The position numbers and the translations under genes were made by a program. Shown here in pieces: positions 8,257-17,155 of a stretch of DNA of 64,000 nucleotides (positions are counted from its first letter, which is position 1; every line of letters begins with the position of its first letter). The DNA is from Pseudomonas capeferrum (GTDB taxonomy: Bacteria; Pseudomonadota; Gammaproteobacteria; Pseudomonadales; Pseudomonadaceae), in the NCBI RefSeq assembly GCF_000731675.1, contig NZ_JMIT01000002.1, positions 1,041,282 to 1,105,281 on the forward strand. The letters are read 5' to 3'. Below the pieces are notes generated by a model that was not told the origin of the DNA, searched no databases, and saw nothing but the letters and a program-made list of their open reading frames with translations.

Positions 8257-9546
8257 ATGATCGAACCCAAGCGCGTCCTGCGCGCCCTAGCCGAACACTG
8301 GGCCCTGATCGAGCCGCTGTGCGAACGTTTCGACCAGGGCACCCTGAGCCTGGTCGAACTGCGTCAGCATGTGGCCCGCCAGCAGGTCGAGAGTACCCCG
8401 CAGGACATCACCCAGCTGCTCGACGTGTGGATCCGCCTGGATATCCTGGTGCCGGTGGCCAAGAGCCCGAACCGCTTCGAGCTCAACGCCCAGATCCACG
8501 ACTTCCTCGCCTACCTACGCCGCGAACACCGCTTGGGCCTGTGCCTGGAGATCGAAGCCTACCTGCGCCACCTGGAACGCCTTGCCGGGCACATCCAGGA
8601 TGCCTTCGACAACCGCGACAGCGACGACCTGGCGCGCCAGTTGCGCCTGCTCGACATGCGCGTGCGCGATGTGCTGAAGAAGCTCGACAACGACGAGCAG
8701 GCGCTGGTGGCCGTGGCCGAGCGGGCCAAGACCAGCAACCGCCAGATCCCGCTGCGCCAGCGCTACGCTGAAGTCCTCGCAACCTGGGACGAGTACGTCG
8801 AGCCGATGATCCAGCTGGTCAACGCCGACGGCGCCTTCGAACAGGGCGTGCGCAAGGTCGAAACCGTGCTGCTGCGCCTGCTGGGCGAGCAGGCGCGCCT
8901 GGGCCACCTGGTCGACGACGACATGCTGCTGCGTACCCACGCGCGCATCCTGGAAATGCAGACCAGCGCCCAGCTGACCCTGCGCCACGCCCGCGAACTG
9001 CTGCTGCCACTGCGCGAAGAAGCGCGCCGGCACAACGCCGTGACCCGTGGCGCCGCCCTGGCGCTGTCGGTGATCCGCCGCAAGGGCATCGATGCCGTGC
9101 CGCAAGCGGCCATGCCGATGTTCACCCGGCCGCAGAGCACCTTCCTCGGCAGCGCCAGCCAGGTCGAGGCCTATGTCTACGCTTTGGCCCGCTTCGAGCC
9201 CAAGCCTGCGCGCTTCCCCAAGGCGCACAAGACCGACAAAGACCCGTTGCCGCGCGCGCCACGCACGGTCAAGGAAATGCTCGAACGCTGCGAGCAGGCC
9301 CTGCCGCTGCCCGACCTGATGGTCTGGCTACTGGAGCAGGAGCCCGACGGCGCCACCGACGAACTGCTGTACTGGTTCTCGCGCCTGTCGCGCGAGAAGC
9401 GCTTCCAGCGCGAGCGCCTCGAACGCCGCGACTACACCACCCACGAACACCTGGTCAGCCTGCGCTCGTTCGCCCTGACGTCCAGCCGTGAAGACGTCGC
9501 CAGAACGACTGCCGAATCCAACGCGAGCCCAGCCAATGCATCTTGA
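8257..9546 (+). CDS. mksF: Condensin MksBEF kleisin-type subunit MksF
   Basis: A 429-residue, helix-rich acidic/basic protein, first in a three-gene operon whose last member is a SMC-type ATPase. The order and sizes (about 430, 235 and 943 residues) match MksF-MksE-MksB, the MukBEF-related condensin of pseudomonads, which compacts the chromosome alongside SMC-ScpAB. MksF is the kleisin that bridges the ATPase heads. The N-terminus RVLRALAEHWALIEPLCERF is typical. The ATG at 8257 is the first good start; the frame is open to 8194 without a ribosome site. It overlaps mksE by 11 bases. Confidence 0.85.
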   Translation: MIEPKRVLRALAEHWALIEPLCERFDQGTLSLVELRQHVARQQVESTPQDITQLLDVWIRLDILVPVAKSPNRFELNAQIHDFLAYLRREHRLGLCLEIEAYLRHLERLAGHIQDAFDNRDSDDLARQLRLLDMRVRDVLKKLDNDEQALVAVAERAKTSNRQIPLRQRYAEVLATWDEYVEPMIQLVNADGAFEQGVRKVETVLLRLLGEQARLGHLVDDDMLLRTHARILEMQTSAQLTLRHARELLLPLREEARRHNAVTRGAALALSVIRRKGIDAVPQAAMPMFTRPQSTFLGSASQVEAYVYALARFEPKPARFPKAHKTDKDPLPRAPRTVKEMLERCEQALPLPDLMVWLLEQEPDGATDELLYWFSRLSREKRFQRERLERRDYTTHEHLVSLRSFALTSSREDVARTTAESNASPANAS

Positions 9547-10243
9547 TCTTTCCGAACTGTCCCAGCTCGCACCGATCTTCCGCGAGCTGTTCAAAGGTTT
9601 CCACGTCAGCCGCCGTGACCCCGAGCTGTACGCTCAGCTGTCGAACTTCCAGGACCAGTACCGCACCCTGTTCAAGGCCCTGGGCTTCGAATTGGTGTGC
9701 GACACCCGTGGTTTCTATTACTTCGTGCCCGAGCTTGCCGCCGCGCAGGTCAACAAGACCGCCCAGCGCCTGTCGCTGTTCACCTTCATCCTGGTCGAGC
9801 ACCTGGCCGACCAGGGCCGCGACCCAATGGCCGTGCTCGACGGCGGCAGCATTGGCCGCGACGAACTGCCATCGCTGCTGGAAAAGTACCGCGACCTGTT
9901 CCTGCAGGCCGAAGTGCAAACCGTCGAAGAACTGGAAGAAAAAATCCTGCGGCGCATGACCCAGCTCGGCTTCGCCTTCGAGGAAGGCGGTATCTACCGC
10001 TTCCTGCCGCCGATGCATCGCTTCCTCGACGTCTGCCTGTCGGTGCAGCAGGACCGCGACCTGGCCGCCACCCTGCACAGCGACCTGCCTTTGCCGACCC
10101 CGGTACTGGCCGAGGAAGAAAGCCCGGAGCAACTCAACCGCACCGACGACCCGCTCGACCTGTCGCCATTCGAAGGCGACGAGAGCGAAGAGGACGCCCT
10201 GGCCCGGGCCATCCGCGAAGAGCAACAGGAGATTGACGCATGA
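9536..10243 (+). CDS. mksE: Condensin MksBEF accessory subunit MksE
   Basis: A 235-residue protein starting MHLDLSELSQLAPIFRELFKG. The size, position and winged-helix-like composition fit MksE, which binds the MksF kleisin and modulates DNA binding of the SMC dimer. The C-terminal 40 residues are strongly acidic (EGDESEEDALARAIREEQQE). The start overlaps the end of mksF by 11 bases, and the stop overlaps the mksB ATG by 4, so the three genes are translationally coupled. Confidence 0.85.
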   Translation: MHLDLSELSQLAPIFRELFKGFHVSRRDPELYAQLSNFQDQYRTLFKALGFELVCDTRGFYYFVPELAAAQVNKTAQRLSLFTFILVEHLADQGRDPMAVLDGGSIGRDELPSLLEKYRDLFLQAEVQTVEELEEKILRRMTQLGFAFEEGGIYRFLPPMHRFLDVCLSVQQDRDLAATLHSDLPLPTPVLAEEESPEQLNRTDDPLDLSPFEGDESEEDALARAIREEQQEIDA

Positions 10244-13071
10244 GCCAGGAACGCTACGGCATCCGCCGCTTTGCTTTGCTCAACACCGCCGGCTACAGCC
10301 TTGGCCTGTTCCCGCTGGAGCACCCGCTGTCGGTGTACGGCGCCAACAACCTGGGTAAATCGGCCTCGATCAACGCCCTGCAGTTCCCGATCCTGGCGCG
10401 CATGTCCGACATGAGCTTCGGCAAGTACAGCCTGGAGCAGTCGCGTCGCTTCTACTTCGCCAGCGACACCTCGTACATCCTCTGCGAACTGAACCTGCCC
10501 CACGGCCCGCACGTGATCGGCGTGGTCGGCCGCGGCCCGGGCGGCGGTTTCGGCCACCAGTTCTTCGCCTACAAAGGCGAACTGGACCTGGCCCACTACC
10601 AGAAGAACGACACCTGCCTGCGTCAGAAAGAGCTGTTCACCAACCTCGAGCGCCTGGGCCTGAAGGCCTACGAGCTCAAGCCCGACGAGCTGCGTCGGCT
10701 GCTGGTCGGCGGCCACACCTCGGTGCCGCTGGACCTGACCATGATCCCGCTGCGCTCGACCAGCGAGCAAAGCCTGAAAACCTTCCGCGCGTTGTTCATC
10801 AACCTGCTGCACATGCGCGAGATCACCGCAGCCAAGCTCAAGCAGCTGTTCCTCGACGCCTTCGAGCACAGCCTGCGCTCGGGCAGCGTCGACTACATCG
10901 CGGCCTGTGAAGAAGCCTTCCGCGACGTGCGCCGCATGGAGCAGGACTACAACGCCCTGGTCGCCGCCGGCCCGCTGGTCGAAGCCCTCGCCGGTGGCGT
11001 TGCCCAGCGCGACATTCTGCGCGGCAAGCTGCACCGCCTCTCGCCCCTGCTCGACAACCTGCTGGGCACCTGGCAGGAATACGCCATGGCGCGCAAGGAA
11101 GAGCTGGTCATCCAGTCCGAGCACTACCGTGGCGAACAGGACCGGCTGCAGAACGACCAACGCGGAGGCACCCAAGAACTGATGCGGCTGGAGCGTGAGA
11201 TCACCGGCATCCAGCGCTGGCTCGGCGAGCTGTCGGTGCTCAAGCGCCGCTTCGCCCTGGTCGATGACGTCAAGGTCCTGGAGCAGCAGTTGCTGGCCGC
11301 CAAGGATGCCCACGACGAACTGGCCGGCGCCCTGGCCCAGTCGCGGCAGTTCTCTGCCGAAGACCTGGACGAGCGCGTACGCGACCTGGAAAAACGCGTC
11401 AAGCAGGTCAAGCAGCAGCTCGACCACGCCGACAACAACAGCTATGCCCGCCTGCGCGAAGAGTTCTCGCAGCAGGACGTCGACCGCCTGATGCGCCTGT
11501 TCAACGGCGCGCTGTTCAGCCTGCCGCTGGGCGAGCGCGGCATCGAACTGGACGACAGCGACCTGTGGGTGAAGTCGCTGGAAGCGGTGCTCGATGGCTT
11601 CAAAGGCGAGCGCTTCGAGGCTCCGGGCCTTTCCATCGATATCTCGCACATCGACCCACCAGCCCTGCAGGCGCTGGCCGACCGCGCCGCCCTGCGCGAC
11701 CAGAAGGACCGCCTGGAGCGCGAGCTCAAGCAGCTCAAGACCCAGCAGGCCGTGGCCGCCGACCGCTCCGCCTCCAAGGCGCAGACGGAAACCCTGTACC
11801 AGGCCGTACTGGATGCGCAGAAGGCGCTGGAAGACTTCCGTCGCAGCGAAACGCTGGCGGCCGAAGAACCCGAGAAACTGGAGCACTTGTCACAACTGGA
11901 AGCGGCCCAGGACGAGCTCAAACGCTCCAGCGATGCCTTCACCGAGCGCGTCCAGCAACTGTCGGCCAAGCTGCAACTGGTCGGCCGCCAGCTCGGCGAC
12001 CTGGAGTCCAAGCAGCGCACCCTTGAAGACGCCCTGCGCCGCCGCCAGCTGCTGCCGGCCGACCTGCCTTACGGCACGCCGTTCATGGAAGCGGTCGACG
12101 ACTCGATGGACAACCTGCTGCCGATGCTCAACGACTACCAGGACAGCTGGCAGGGCTTGCAGCGGGTGGACAACCAGATCGAGGCGCTGTACGCCCAGGT
12201 GCGCCTAAAGGGCGTGGCCAAGTTCGACAGCGAAGACGACATGGAGCGCCGCCTGCAACTGCTGGTCAACGCCTACGCGCACCGCACCGATGAGGCCCTG
12301 ACCCTGGCCAAGGCGCGCCGCGCCGCAGTCACCGACATCGCCCGGACCCTGCGCAACATCCGTAGCGACTACGACAGCCTCGAGCACCAACTGGCGCTGT
12401 TCAACCGCGAGATCAACAAACGCCAGGTGTCCAACCTGCAGAGCTTCCGCGTGGTGCTGGCACCGAACAAGGAAGCGCTCAAGCACATCGACCAGATCAT
12501 CCACAGCGCCGGCCAGTACGAGGAAGGCGAAACCCTGTCGGTGTTCGACCTGACGCAGAACTCCGACCAGGACCACAAGAACGAAGAGGCCAAGGAGTAC
12601 CTGGCACGGCTGGTGGCGGCCAACCACAACCAGCTGGGCCTCAAGGACCTGTTCGAACTGGCCTTCGAGATCACCAAGGTCAATGGCCAGCCGGTGATCC
12701 ACGCCGACATCGACGGCGCCGCGTCCAACGGCACCACCATGACCATCAAGGCGCTGACCAACATGTACTTGTTGCTGCACCTGATGGACCGTGACCTGGC
12801 CGGGCGCATTCGCCTGCCGTACTACCTCGACGAGGCGGCAGACATCGACGAACGCAACCAGGCGGCCTTGCTGGAAACCAGCCTGCAACTGGGCTTTGTG
12901 CCGATTCTGGCGAGTGTGAAGCCGCAGGTGTCGGCCAAGGTGGCGATCGACCTGGAAGGCGGTAGCGGGCCGAATGGTATCTACATCGATGAGGCGGACT
13001 GGAAGTTCATCAGCCGGCTGGATGAGGTGAAGGCCGACGTGCGTGAGGATCAGGCCGAAGAACTGGCCTGA
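10240..13071 (+). CDS. mksB: Condensin SMC-like ATPase MksB
   Basis: A 943-residue SMC/MukB-type ATPase. Walker A is near residues 31-44 (GANNLGKSASINAL). Long heptad-rich coiled coils run from about 190 to 430 and 470 to 740 around a hinge. The C-terminal head carries the Walker B-like YYLDEAADIDERNQ near residue 865. MksB dimers use ATP to organise DNA with MksE and MksF. No fourth gene encoding a Toprim nuclease (MksG/JetD, as in Wadjet anti-plasmid systems) follows; the next gene is creA on the other strand, so this is the housekeeping three-subunit form. Confidence 0.9.
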   Translation: MSQERYGIRRFALLNTAGYSLGLFPLEHPLSVYGANNLGKSASINALQFPILARMSDMSFGKYSLEQSRRFYFASDTSYILCELNLPHGPHVIGVVGRGPGGGFGHQFFAYKGELDLAHYQKNDTCLRQKELFTNLERLGLKAYELKPDELRRLLVGGHTSVPLDLTMIPLRSTSEQSLKTFRALFINLLHMREITAAKLKQLFLDAFEHSLRSGSVDYIAACEEAFRDVRRMEQDYNALVAAGPLVEALAGGVAQRDILRGKLHRLSPLLDNLLGTWQEYAMARKEELVIQSEHYRGEQDRLQNDQRGGTQELMRLEREITGIQRWLGELSVLKRRFALVDDVKVLEQQLLAAKDAHDELAGALAQSRQFSAEDLDERVRDLEKRVKQVKQQLDHADNNSYARLREEFSQQDVDRLMRLFNGALFSLPLGERGIELDDSDLWVKSLEAVLDGFKGERFEAPGLSIDISHIDPPALQALADRAALRDQKDRLERELKQLKTQQAVAADRSASKAQTETLYQAVLDAQKALEDFRRSETLAAEEPEKLEHLSQLEAAQDELKRSSDAFTERVQQLSAKLQLVGRQLGDLESKQRTLEDALRRRQLLPADLPYGTPFMEAVDDSMDNLLPMLNDYQDSWQGLQRVDNQIEALYAQVRLKGVAKFDSEDDMERRLQLLVNAYAHRTDEALTLAKARRAAVTDIARTLRNIRSDYDSLEHQLALFNREINKRQVSNLQSFRVVLAPNKEALKHIDQIIHSAGQYEEGETLSVFDLTQNSDQDHKNEEAKEYLARLVAANHNQLGLKDLFELAFEITKVNGQPVIHADIDGAASNGTTMTIKALTNMYLLLHLMDRDLAGRIRLPYYLDEAADIDERNQAALLETSLQLGFVPILASVKPQVSAKVAIDLEGGSGPNGIYIDEADWKFISRLDEVKADVREDQAEELA

Positions 13072-13102
13072 TTACTCTTCGATAGGGGCCGCTTTGCGGC
13101 CC

Positions 13103-13191
13103 AATCGCGGGGCAAGCCCGCTCCCACAACTACCCCGCCGCCTGTGATGACTGTGCTGAATTTGTGGGAGCGGGCTTGCCCCGCGAAAGGA
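13103..13191. repeat. Inverted REP pair between mksB and creA
   Basis: Two P. putida-type REP units face each other: ATCGCGGGGCAAGCCCGC and GAGCGGGCTTGCCCCGCGA. They are followed by a small hairpin (AGGCCAAAGGCCT) at about 13191-13203. The pair sits between convergent 3' ends and probably limits read-through. Confidence 0.8.
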
Positions 13192-13222
13192 GGCCAAAGG
13201 CCTCCCAACTTTCACCGGCCTA

Positions 13223-13684
13223 TCAATGAGCCCAAGGCAAGATCGGAATCGCCGTCACCGCATTCTGCGGGCTGCCTTCGATCATGCGGTCGCTATACAC
13301 CAGGTACACCAAGGTATTGCGCTTCTTGTCGAGGAAGCGCACCACCTGCATGGTCTTGAACACCAGCGAGGTGCGTTCCTTGAACACTTCTTCGCCGTCA
13401 TTGAGCTCACCCTTGAAGTTGATCGGCCCCACCTGACGGCAGGCAATCGACGCCTCGGCACGGTCCTCAGCCAGGCCCAGGCCGCCCTTCATACCGCCCG
13501 TCTTGGCGCGCGACAGGTAGCACGTCACACCCTCGACCTTGGGGTCATCAAAAGCCTCGACCACAATGCGGTCGTTCGGCCCGAGGAACTTGAACACGGT
13601 CGACACCTGGCCAACCTCTTCCGCTGCGGCCAGCATCGGCAGTGCCAATGCCGCCACGGCAATCACCCGCTTGAACCTATTCAT
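13223..13684 (-). CDS. creA: CreA family periplasmic protein
   Basis: A 153-residue protein with a signal peptide (MNRFKRVIAVAALALPMLAAA, cleavage before EEVG). CreA features are FKFLGPNDRIVVEAFDDPKV, VTCYLSRAKTGGMKGGLGLAED and a conserved Cys pair (GVTCYL, IACRQ). The function of CreA is not established. Its ATG overlaps the proB stop codon (ATGA at 13681-13684), so it forms the end of the proB transcript. Confidence 0.92.
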   Translation of the reverse strand: MNRFKRVIAVAALALPMLAAAEEVGQVSTVFKFLGPNDRIVVEAFDDPKVEGVTCYLSRAKTGGMKGGLGLAEDRAEASIACRQVGPINFKGELNDGEEVFKERTSLVFKTMQVVRFLDKKRNTLVYLVYSDRMIEGSPQNAVTAIPILPWAH

Positions 13685-14799
13685 ACCAGCACCAGGTTGT
13701 CGCGGTGCACCAGCTCCGGCTCGGCGCTGTAACCGAGCAGGGCCTCGATGGCATCGGACGACTGGCCGATGATTTTCTGCGCTTCGAGGGCGCTGTAGTT
13801 GGCCAGGCCGCGGGCCACTTCAAGGCCGTCCGGGCCGACGCAAACCACCATCTCGCCACGGCGGAAACTGCCCTGCACGGTCTTCACGCCAACCGGCAAC
13901 AGGCTCTTGTTGGCCTGGCGCAGTGCCTGCACGGCGCCGGCGTCGAGCACCAGCGTGCCACGGGTTTGCAGGTGCCCGGCCAGCCACTGCTTGCGCGCAG
14001 CGAGCATGCCGCGTTCAGGCGACAGCAAGGTGCCCAGGCGCTCACCACCCTTGAGGCGATCAAGCACGCGCTCGATGCGGCCACCGATGATGATGGTATG
14101 CGCACCGGAACGTGCCGCCAGGCGTGCGGCGCGCAGCTTGGTCTGCATACCGCCACGGCCCAGCGCGCCACCGGTGCCACCGGCCACGGCGTCGAGCGCC
14201 GGGTCGTCGGCACGGGCTTCATAGATCAGTTGGGCTTCGGGGTTGTTGCGCGGGTCGGCGTCGAACATGCCGTCGCGGTCGGTGAGAATCACCAGCAGGT
14301 CGGCCTCCACCAGGTTGGCCACCAGCGCGGCCAAAGTGTCGTTGTCACCGAAGCGGATCTCGTCGGTGACCACGGTGTCGTTTTCGTTGATCACCGGCAC
14401 CACGCCGAGGTCGACCAACGTGCGCAGGGTGCTGCGCGCGTTCAGGTAACGTTTGCGGTCGGACAGGTCGTCATGGGTCAGGAGGATCTGCGCGGTGTGC
14501 TTGCCGTGCTCGCCGAAGCTCGACTCCCAGGCCTGCACCAGGCGCATCTGGCCGATCGAAGCGGCGGCCTGCAGCTCGTTCATCGCGCTCGGTCGCGAGG
14601 TCCAGCCCAGCTGGCTCATGCCCGCTGCCACTGCCCCCGAAGAGACCAGCACCAACTCCACGCCTGCCTCACGCAGCGCGACCATCTGCTCGACCCAAAC
14701 GGCCATTGCGCCGCGATCCAGGCCTTTGCCATCGGCGGTCAGCAGCGCACTGCCAATCTTCACGACCCAGCGCTTGGCGCCCGTCACCTTGCTTCGCAT
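13681..14799 (-). CDS. proB: Glutamate 5-kinase
   Basis: A 372-residue enzyme for the first step of proline synthesis, ATP-dependent phosphorylation of glutamate. The N-terminal kinase domain has WVVKIGSALLT, LVSSGAVAAGM and PVINENDTVV with FGDNDTLAALVA; the C-terminal PUA domain spans about 275-370. The start at 14799 (MRSKVTGAKRW) fits the family; upstream sequence in frame overlaps a terminator. It lies downstream of obgE on the same strand, with a terminator between, and couples to creA. Confidence 0.96.
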   Translation of the reverse strand: MRSKVTGAKRWVVKIGSALLTADGKGLDRGAMAVWVEQMVALREAGVELVLVSSGAVAAGMSQLGWTSRPSAMNELQAAASIGQMRLVQAWESSFGEHGKHTAQILLTHDDLSDRKRYLNARSTLRTLVDLGVVPVINENDTVVTDEIRFGDNDTLAALVANLVEADLLVILTDRDGMFDADPRNNPEAQLIYEARADDPALDAVAGGTGGALGRGGMQTKLRAARLAARSGAHTIIIGGRIERVLDRLKGGERLGTLLSPERGMLAARKQWLAGHLQTRGTLVLDAGAVQALRQANKSLLPVGVKTVQGSFRRGEMVVCVGPDGLEVARGLANYSALEAQKIIGQSSDAIEALLGYSAEPELVHRDNLVLV

Positions 14800-14842
14800 C
14801 TTCTTCCAACCTATGTCGAATCTGTAGATACAGTGGATACAA

Positions 14843-14867
14843 AAACGCCGCTCCAGAGAGCGGCGTT
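14843..14867 (-). terminator. Intrinsic terminator after obgE
   Basis: AAACGCCGCT pairs with AGCGGCGTTT around a short loop, followed on the minus strand by TTG with a T-run. It lies between obgE and proB, so proB probably has its own promoter or depends on read-through. Confidence 0.85.
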
Positions 14868-14884
14868 TAGTGTACTGCAACCGG

Positions 14885-16111
14885 TCAGTCGCGCACGTAA
14901 ATGATTTCCGGGCCGTCTTCGTCGTCCTCGAAATCATCGTCCCAACCGTCATCGTCGCCGATGTCGTGGACGCTCTTGACGCCTGTGCGACGCAGGGTAC
15001 GGGCGTCGTCCAGAGCCTGCAGCTGGGCGCGGGCTTCGTCTTCGATGCGCTGGTCGAGGTCGGCCAGCTCGGCGGCGAAGACCGGGTCGTTGGCCAGGCG
15101 GTCGGCGCGGTCTTCGAGGTAGCGCATCAGGTCGTGGCTGAGCTTGTCGGTGCCCTGCTTGGAGATGGCCGAGATCACGTAGACCGGGCCTTCCCACTGC
15201 AAGCGCTCGACCACTTCCTTGACCCGCTCGTCGCGCTCGTCGTCCATGACCATGTCAGACTTGTTCAGCACCAGCCAGCGCTCACGCTCGGCCAGCGACG
15301 GGCTGAAGCGGGTCAGCTCGTTGACGATCACTTCTGCGGCATCGGCCGGGCTGCTTTCGTCCAGCGGCGCCATGTCGACCAGGTGCAGCAGCACGCGGGT
15401 ACGCGCCAGGTGCTTGAGGAAGCGGATACCCAGGCCGGCACCGTCGGATGCGCCTTCGATCAGGCCGGGGATGTCGGCAATGACGAAGCTCTTCCAGCGG
15501 TCGACGCTGACCACGCCCAGGTTCGGCACCAGAGTGGTGAACGGGTAGTCGGCGACTTTCGGCTTGGCAGCCGACACCGAACGGATGAAGGTGCTCTTGC
15601 CAGCGTTTGGCAGGCCGAGCAGGCCGACGTCGGCCAGGACCTTCATTTCCATTTTCAGGTCGCGCTGATCACCTGGCTTGCCCGGGGTGGTCTGACGCGG
15701 CGCACGGTTGGTGCTCGACTTGAAGCGGGTGTTGCCCAGGCCGTGCCAGCCGCCTTGGGCGACCATCAGCTTCTGGCCAGGGGTGATCAGGTCACCGATC
15801 ACTTCCTGGGTGGTGGCGTCGATCACCGTGGTGCCGACCGGCACCCGCAGGAACAGGTCTTCACCCTTCTTGCCGGTGCAGTCGGTGCTGCCACCATTGG
15901 CGCCCCGCTGGGCCTCATGGTGACGGGTGTAGCGGTAGTCGACCAGGGTGTTGAGGTTTTCGTCGGCAACCATGTACACCGAACCGCCGTCACCACCGTC
16001 GCCGCCGTTAGGCCCACCGTTTTCGATGAATTTTTCGCGACGGAAGCTCATGCAACCGTTACCGCCGTCACCGGCTTTGACTCGAATCGATACTTCGTCA
16101 ACAAACTTCAT
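14885..16111 (-). CDS. obgE: Obg GTPase (ribosome assembly, stress control)
   Basis: A 408-residue essential GTPase acting in 50S subunit maturation and growth control. The glycine-rich Obg fold covers about 1-158 (MKFVDEVSIRVKAGDGGNGC, FIENGGPNGGDGG). The G domain follows with GLPNAGKST (G1), DIPGLIEGAS (G3) and NKSDM (G4). The C-terminus is very acidic (DIGDDDGWDDDFEDDEDG). The start at 16111 is fixed by the conserved N-terminus. It follows rplU-rpmA, the common order, with a terminator in between. Confidence 0.97.
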   Translation of the reverse strand: MKFVDEVSIRVKAGDGGNGCMSFRREKFIENGGPNGGDGGDGGSVYMVADENLNTLVDYRYTRHHEAQRGANGGSTDCTGKKGEDLFLRVPVGTTVIDATTQEVIGDLITPGQKLMVAQGGWHGLGNTRFKSSTNRAPRQTTPGKPGDQRDLKMEMKVLADVGLLGLPNAGKSTFIRSVSAAKPKVADYPFTTLVPNLGVVSVDRWKSFVIADIPGLIEGASDGAGLGIRFLKHLARTRVLLHLVDMAPLDESSPADAAEVIVNELTRFSPSLAERERWLVLNKSDMVMDDERDERVKEVVERLQWEGPVYVISAISKQGTDKLSHDLMRYLEDRADRLANDPVFAAELADLDQRIEDEARAQLQALDDARTLRRTGVKSVHDIGDDDGWDDDFEDDEDGPEIIYVRD

Positions 16112-16255
16112 TAAAACCGCCCCTCGTCTTCCGACGAGCTGAATACTTAAAAAACCTGAGGCTCTTGCAAAAATGAGCGCGGCGGCCCCGTACGACCGTA
16201 GAAACCCACGCCGGCAGCCCATACAAACAGCTTTGCAAGAGGCTCACCACAAACG

Positions 16256-16283
16256 AAAAAGCCCCGTCGCATGACGGGGCTTC
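16256..16283 (-). terminator. Intrinsic terminator after rpmA
   Basis: AGCCCCGTC pairs with GACGGGGCT around GCAT, and the minus-strand transcript continues into TTTTTCG. It closes the rplU-rpmA operon. Confidence 0.9.
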
Positions 16284-16299
16284 TGGAGCGACGTCGCGA

Positions 16300-16557
16300 T
16301 TAGGCTGCGACGATGCTCACGTAACGGCGGTTGAACTCGCCTTTCTTCTCGAACTTGATCACGCCTTCGATCTTGGCGAACAGGGTGTGATCCTTGCCCA
16401 TGCCAACGCCGTAGCCGGCGTGGAACTGGGTGCCGCGCTGACGGACGATGATGTTGCCGGCCTTGACGACCTGGCTGCCATACATCTTCACGCCAAGGCG
16501 TTTCGATTCTGAGTCGCGACCGTTACGGGTACTACCACCAGCCTTCTTGTGAGCCAT
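16300..16557 (-). CDS. rpmA: 50S ribosomal protein L27
   Basis: An 85-residue basic protein of the large subunit, close to the peptidyl-transferase centre. The N-terminus MAHKKAGGSTRNGRDSESKR and the VRQRGTQFHAGYGVGMGKDH stretch are invariant L27 features. It lies 38 bases downstream of rplU in the conserved rplU-rpmA operon. Confidence 0.98.
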   Translation of the reverse strand: MAHKKAGGSTRNGRDSESKRLGVKMYGSQVVKAGNIIVRQRGTQFHAGYGVGMGKDHTLFAKIEGVIKFEKKGEFNRRYVSIVAA

Positions 16558-16595
16558 GGTTCAATTCTCCAAATAAATTCAGGGGATCTAGGGGA

Positions 16596-16910
16596 TTAAG
16601 CCTGGATGCCGGTGATTTTGATCTCGGTGAACCACTGGCGGTGGCCCATACGCTTCATGTGGTGCTTACGACGACGGAACTTGATGATGCGGACTTTATC
16701 GTGACGGCCTTGCGAAACGACTTCAGCAACAACTTTAGCGCCGGCGACGACTGGAGCGCCGATGGTGACTTCTTCACCGTTGGCAACCAGCAGAACGCGA
16801 TCGAAAGTCACGGATTCGCCAGTGGCGACTTCCAGTTTTTCGATCTTGAGGAATTCACCTTCAGCGACTTTGTACTGCTTGCCGCCGGTAACGATTACTG
16901 CGTAAGACAT
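16596..16910 (-). CDS. rplU: 50S ribosomal protein L21
   Basis: A 104-residue 23S rRNA-binding protein. MSYAVIVTGGKQYKVAEGE, DRVLLVANGEEVTIG and KFRRRKHHMKRMGHRQ are diagnostic. The ATG at 16910 has the upstream site GGAGAA, spaced normally. First gene of the operon, driven by a promoter at 17042-17070 with a leader of about 125 bases. Confidence 0.98.
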   Translation of the reverse strand: MSYAVIVTGGKQYKVAEGEFLKIEKLEVATGESVTFDRVLLVANGEEVTIGAPVVAGAKVVAEVVSQGRHDKVRIIKFRRRKHHMKRMGHRQWFTEIKITGIQA

Positions 16911-17041
16911 GGGTATTTCTCCGATAATCCTGCTCACCCAGCGCTTTATATGATGAGTATTGGCTGGCATGGCTGCATGGGGCTGGAACGGCCCGGTGCA
17001 ATTGCGTAAGGCAGGTGCTGCCCAGGAAGTTAGGGTGCGCG

Positions 17042-17070
17042 ATTGTACGCAACCCCGGTTTTGCTTGCAA
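17042..17070 (-). promoter_or_regulatory. Promoter of rplU-rpmA
   Basis: On the minus strand, TTGCAA (17065-17070) and TACAAT (17042-17047) are spaced by 17 bases, followed by a GC-rich start region (CGCGCACCC), as is usual for growth-rate-regulated ribosomal promoters. The leader to the rplU ATG is about 125 bases long. Confidence 0.65.
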
Positions 17071-17100
17071 GTACCGCCCCCGTGGCGCTGGCACCGCGCC

Positions 17101-17129
17101 TTGACACACCGGGACCCGCGACCTAGCAT
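17101..17129 (+). promoter_or_regulatory. Promoter of ispB
   Basis: TTGACA (17101-17106) and TAGCAT (17124-17129) are separated by 17 bases, about 20 bases before the ispB ribosome site. It is back-to-back with the rplU promoter. Confidence 0.6.
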
Positions 17130-17155
17130 GCCGCGCAACGTCAATGGAGCAGCCG

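Noticed and set aside
9994..11886. A 630-codon open frame antisense to mksB.
   Set aside because: A GC-rich third-position effect; the composition (Gln/Val/Ala runs) is typical of the reverse of a coding strand, and the plus-strand condensin genes are certain. Several similar long antisense frames (for example opposite obgE, gdhA, ettA, morA and the receptor gene) were dropped for the same reason.
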